Source of the DNA: Loxodes magnus | Taxonomy: Eukaryota; Ciliophora; Karyorelictea; Loxodida; Loxodidae | Reading direction: 5' to 3' | Assembly: GCA_946699065.1 (NCBI GenBank) | Contig: CAMPDV010002059.1 | Span: 1 to 64,000 of the forward strand | DNA length: 64,000 bases | Shown: positions 62,030-64,000 of the stretch, piece by piece | Numbering within the stretch: position 1 is the stretch's first letter | How the letters are laid out: every line of letters begins with the position of its first letter | Notes under the pieces: model-generated | Database searches by the model: none | What the model was told of the DNA's origin: nothing | The model's input: the letters and a program-made list of their open reading frames with translations, nothing else | Made by a program: the position numbers and the translations under genes

Positions 62030-63105
62030 ATTTTTGAAGAATTGTTAATCTTTATACTGAAATTAATTATGATATAAACGTAACTGAAAACATTATATTT
62101 TAAATTAAAAAGTAAAAGAATGATAATATCTCTTATTATAAACTATCAATAATACTTATTTAATTTTAAATTTAGTTATTTGTTCATCTAACAATCATTT
62201 CAAAGTTTAAACAAAATTTATATTTTATAATTTTAGTATTTTTTATAAAAAATAGGTACTAATTTAAATATTAAAGTTACTTTATATTAGAACTAACTGC
62301 TTTATTTATAAAATAAAATTATTATTTAACTAAATAAACTGTTTAAATGTATATAGTATGCTTTATTTTCTTTTTATTCTATTTTAAATTTATTATAGTT
62401 AGAAATCTTTGTAAACAGCATATTTGCATCTATCTTAATATATGCATGAAAATTATAATTAATTTAAATTATAATATATTTAAAAAGAAATTTAAATTAT
62501 TAATATTAAAATAAATGTAAATAAATAAATAAAATTGACAGAAGTAAGATAAACATATGATAATAATATATTAGCTAAGATATTAAAATAAATACTTTTA
62601 AATTAGCTAAAATTATTTAATTATTTTAAATGTTTCAGTAAATTTATTATTGTGTTTAAAATTTAAAAAGCATTAAATAAACTAGTCAATAGAATTTTCT
62701 AATATTTATTTAAAAAAGATATAGTTTACTTATAATATGCAAAAATGATATATAAAAAATGTAAAAAATAAGTGATCATAGATTTTTTACTTTTGTAAAA
62801 CAAAATAAAAGTTTTTATTATTTAAAATGATGAGAATATTTTTTTAAGTTATGTAAAATTTATATGTGATAAATAAAAGATTACTAAGAAAAGTTATTAA
62901 CTAAATCTAAAAAAAGTAAAATGTGAGACTAAATTAAAGTTTTATTTGAAGAAATTTAATTTAAATATGTTTTCTTTTAAATTAGATGAATTGTAAAATT
63001 AAAAGATGTCATTAATTATACTAATTACAAAGTTAAGTGAAAACTTAATTACAGGAAAGCGAAGAATTTTTAAATATTTTATACGAGAAAGTGCAATTAT
63101 TATAT
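62030..63105. other. AT-rich spacer
   Basis: Mirror of 6960-8010, no gene seen. Confidence 0.45.
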
Positions 63106-63111
63106 AATAAA

Positions 63112-63800
63112 ATGGCACCTAAGAAACAATAAACCTAAATCAATCTTCTTCTAATTTACATTAAGATACCTTAATTAGAATTTTATCTTTATAGGCTGAG
63201 AATAAAAAAACTTAAAGACGCAGTGCAGAAACTAATTTAGCAAACAAGCAACCTAGATATTAAAATTAACTAACTCCTATAAAATAATAAATAATTAACA
63301 AAGAATTGAGCTTAAAAGCTTCTACACATTTTACTAATCAGAAATTAAAAGATAAGAAGAAAAATTATAAGAAATTCGAAATATCAATTAAATAAACCAC
63401 GAGCAAGTTATGATTAAAGCTATTCACTATCCAATAGATATTGTGCGATCAAATTTAAATATTATAGATATCTAATCAAAAAATAAAAAGAAAACAAGTT
63501 ATGTGCTGATTCTGTAGAAAATAGGGTGGTTAAAAAAGAACTGTTGGTGATACCATAAATTTCAAAATTACGAAAATCAAAAATTCTGAAAAAACCTAGC
63601 CAAGGTATATTGTATAAAAAAAAATTGATTTAAAGAGAAAAACTTCTCAAATAAATAGTAGATACATAAAGAAGAAGTAACAAGCAAATATTTGGTAAGA
63701 ACTGAGATTGGAATAAAAAACCAACAGTAAAGCAAGGATAGATTCGCCACAGTAGATATGCTATTCAAGCATATGAACCTGGAGAAGGAATAGACGGTTC
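63112..63800 (+). pseudogene. Gag-like relic with zinc knuckle, copy F (right arm)
   Basis: Coiled-coil start (LSLQAENKK; a seven-A run then shifts the frame) and a middle part ELKSFYTFYQSEIKRQEEK similar to ELKAYWNIQTEHRQE of copy C. The split knuckle follows: CWFCRK in one frame and GWLKKNCWWYHKFQNYE in the next. The frame break in the knuckle is shared with the left arm. The minus ORF at 63577 is a shadow. Confidence 0.5.
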
Positions 63801-64000
63801 CAACGAGTTTTATTATGATTTTTGAACCTTTTTTTAAATTAATATAATTAATTTTATTTTTATCTATTTATAATATAAACATAATACAGATTACTATAAA
63901 TTCTATGCTTTTGTAAAAATTAAAAATTATTTTTCTCTTTTTTCTATTTAATTATGATTAAAGATAATTCTATTTAGAATTTTTAATTAAATTTAATATA

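Larger units (their letters stand above)
55575..64000. repeat. Right arm of older inverted repeat
   Basis: Reverse complement of 6045-14481 with scattered differences; it continues to the window end. Confidence 0.9.

Overview
The window is extremely AT-rich nuclear DNA from a ciliate that reassigns all three stop codons. TAA and TAG read as Gln throughout every recognisable gene. TGA reads as Trp inside genes and as the stop at their ends. TGA falls at Trp positions of WD40 blades, at the WHxEG site of a clavaminate-synthase-like protein, and opposite TGG in paralogues. This matches the published karyorelict code (Loxodes-like). The species assignment is inference. Ordinary ORF calling shows almost nothing here. 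Genes were found by reading with this code and judging protein-likeness, because absence of stops carries no weight.

Layout. 1-4 kb: three minus-strand coding regions, including an LRR-like gene running off the left edge. 4.1-5.5 kb: a gag-like gene with a zinc knuckle. 6.0-14.5 kb: left arm of an older inverted repeat (gag-like relics, DUF4246-like gene copy, tRNA-Thr genes). 14.5-25.1 kb: a segment absent from the right arm (GC-rich island, membrane protein, gag-like relic, WD40 gene with a 19-nt intron, several hypothetical genes). 25.1-29.96 kb: left arm of a second, nearly identical inverted repeat (tRNA-Lys, tRNA-Ala, a two-module element that may be an RNA gene, a 946-aa coiled-coil gene). 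30-50.7 kb: unique centre. 50.7-55.6 kb and 55.6-64 kb: right arms of the young and old repeats. A third, diverged copy of the tRNA/two-module block sits at 46.7-47.8 kb.

The centre holds the most remarkable locus, 33343-41098. A RING plus ubiquitin-like exon is followed by about 20 introns of 16-21 nt separated mostly by exons of exactly 3 nt. Next comes a 6.2-kb array of about 230 units, each looking like a 24-nt GT-AG intron plus a 3-nt exon. About 15 more non-repetitive micro-introns with mostly 3-nt exons follow, then a terminal exon ending in TGA. Joining the exons in one phase gives protein-like sequence on both sides of the array and across it. The satellite therefore appears to be an intron array inside a gene whose exons are single codons.

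Other families: at least seven decayed to intact copies of a coiled-coil plus CCHC gag-like gene, two multi-pass membrane proteins, a kelch protein and many hypothetical proteins. No reverse transcriptase, rRNA, CRISPR or telomere was recognised.
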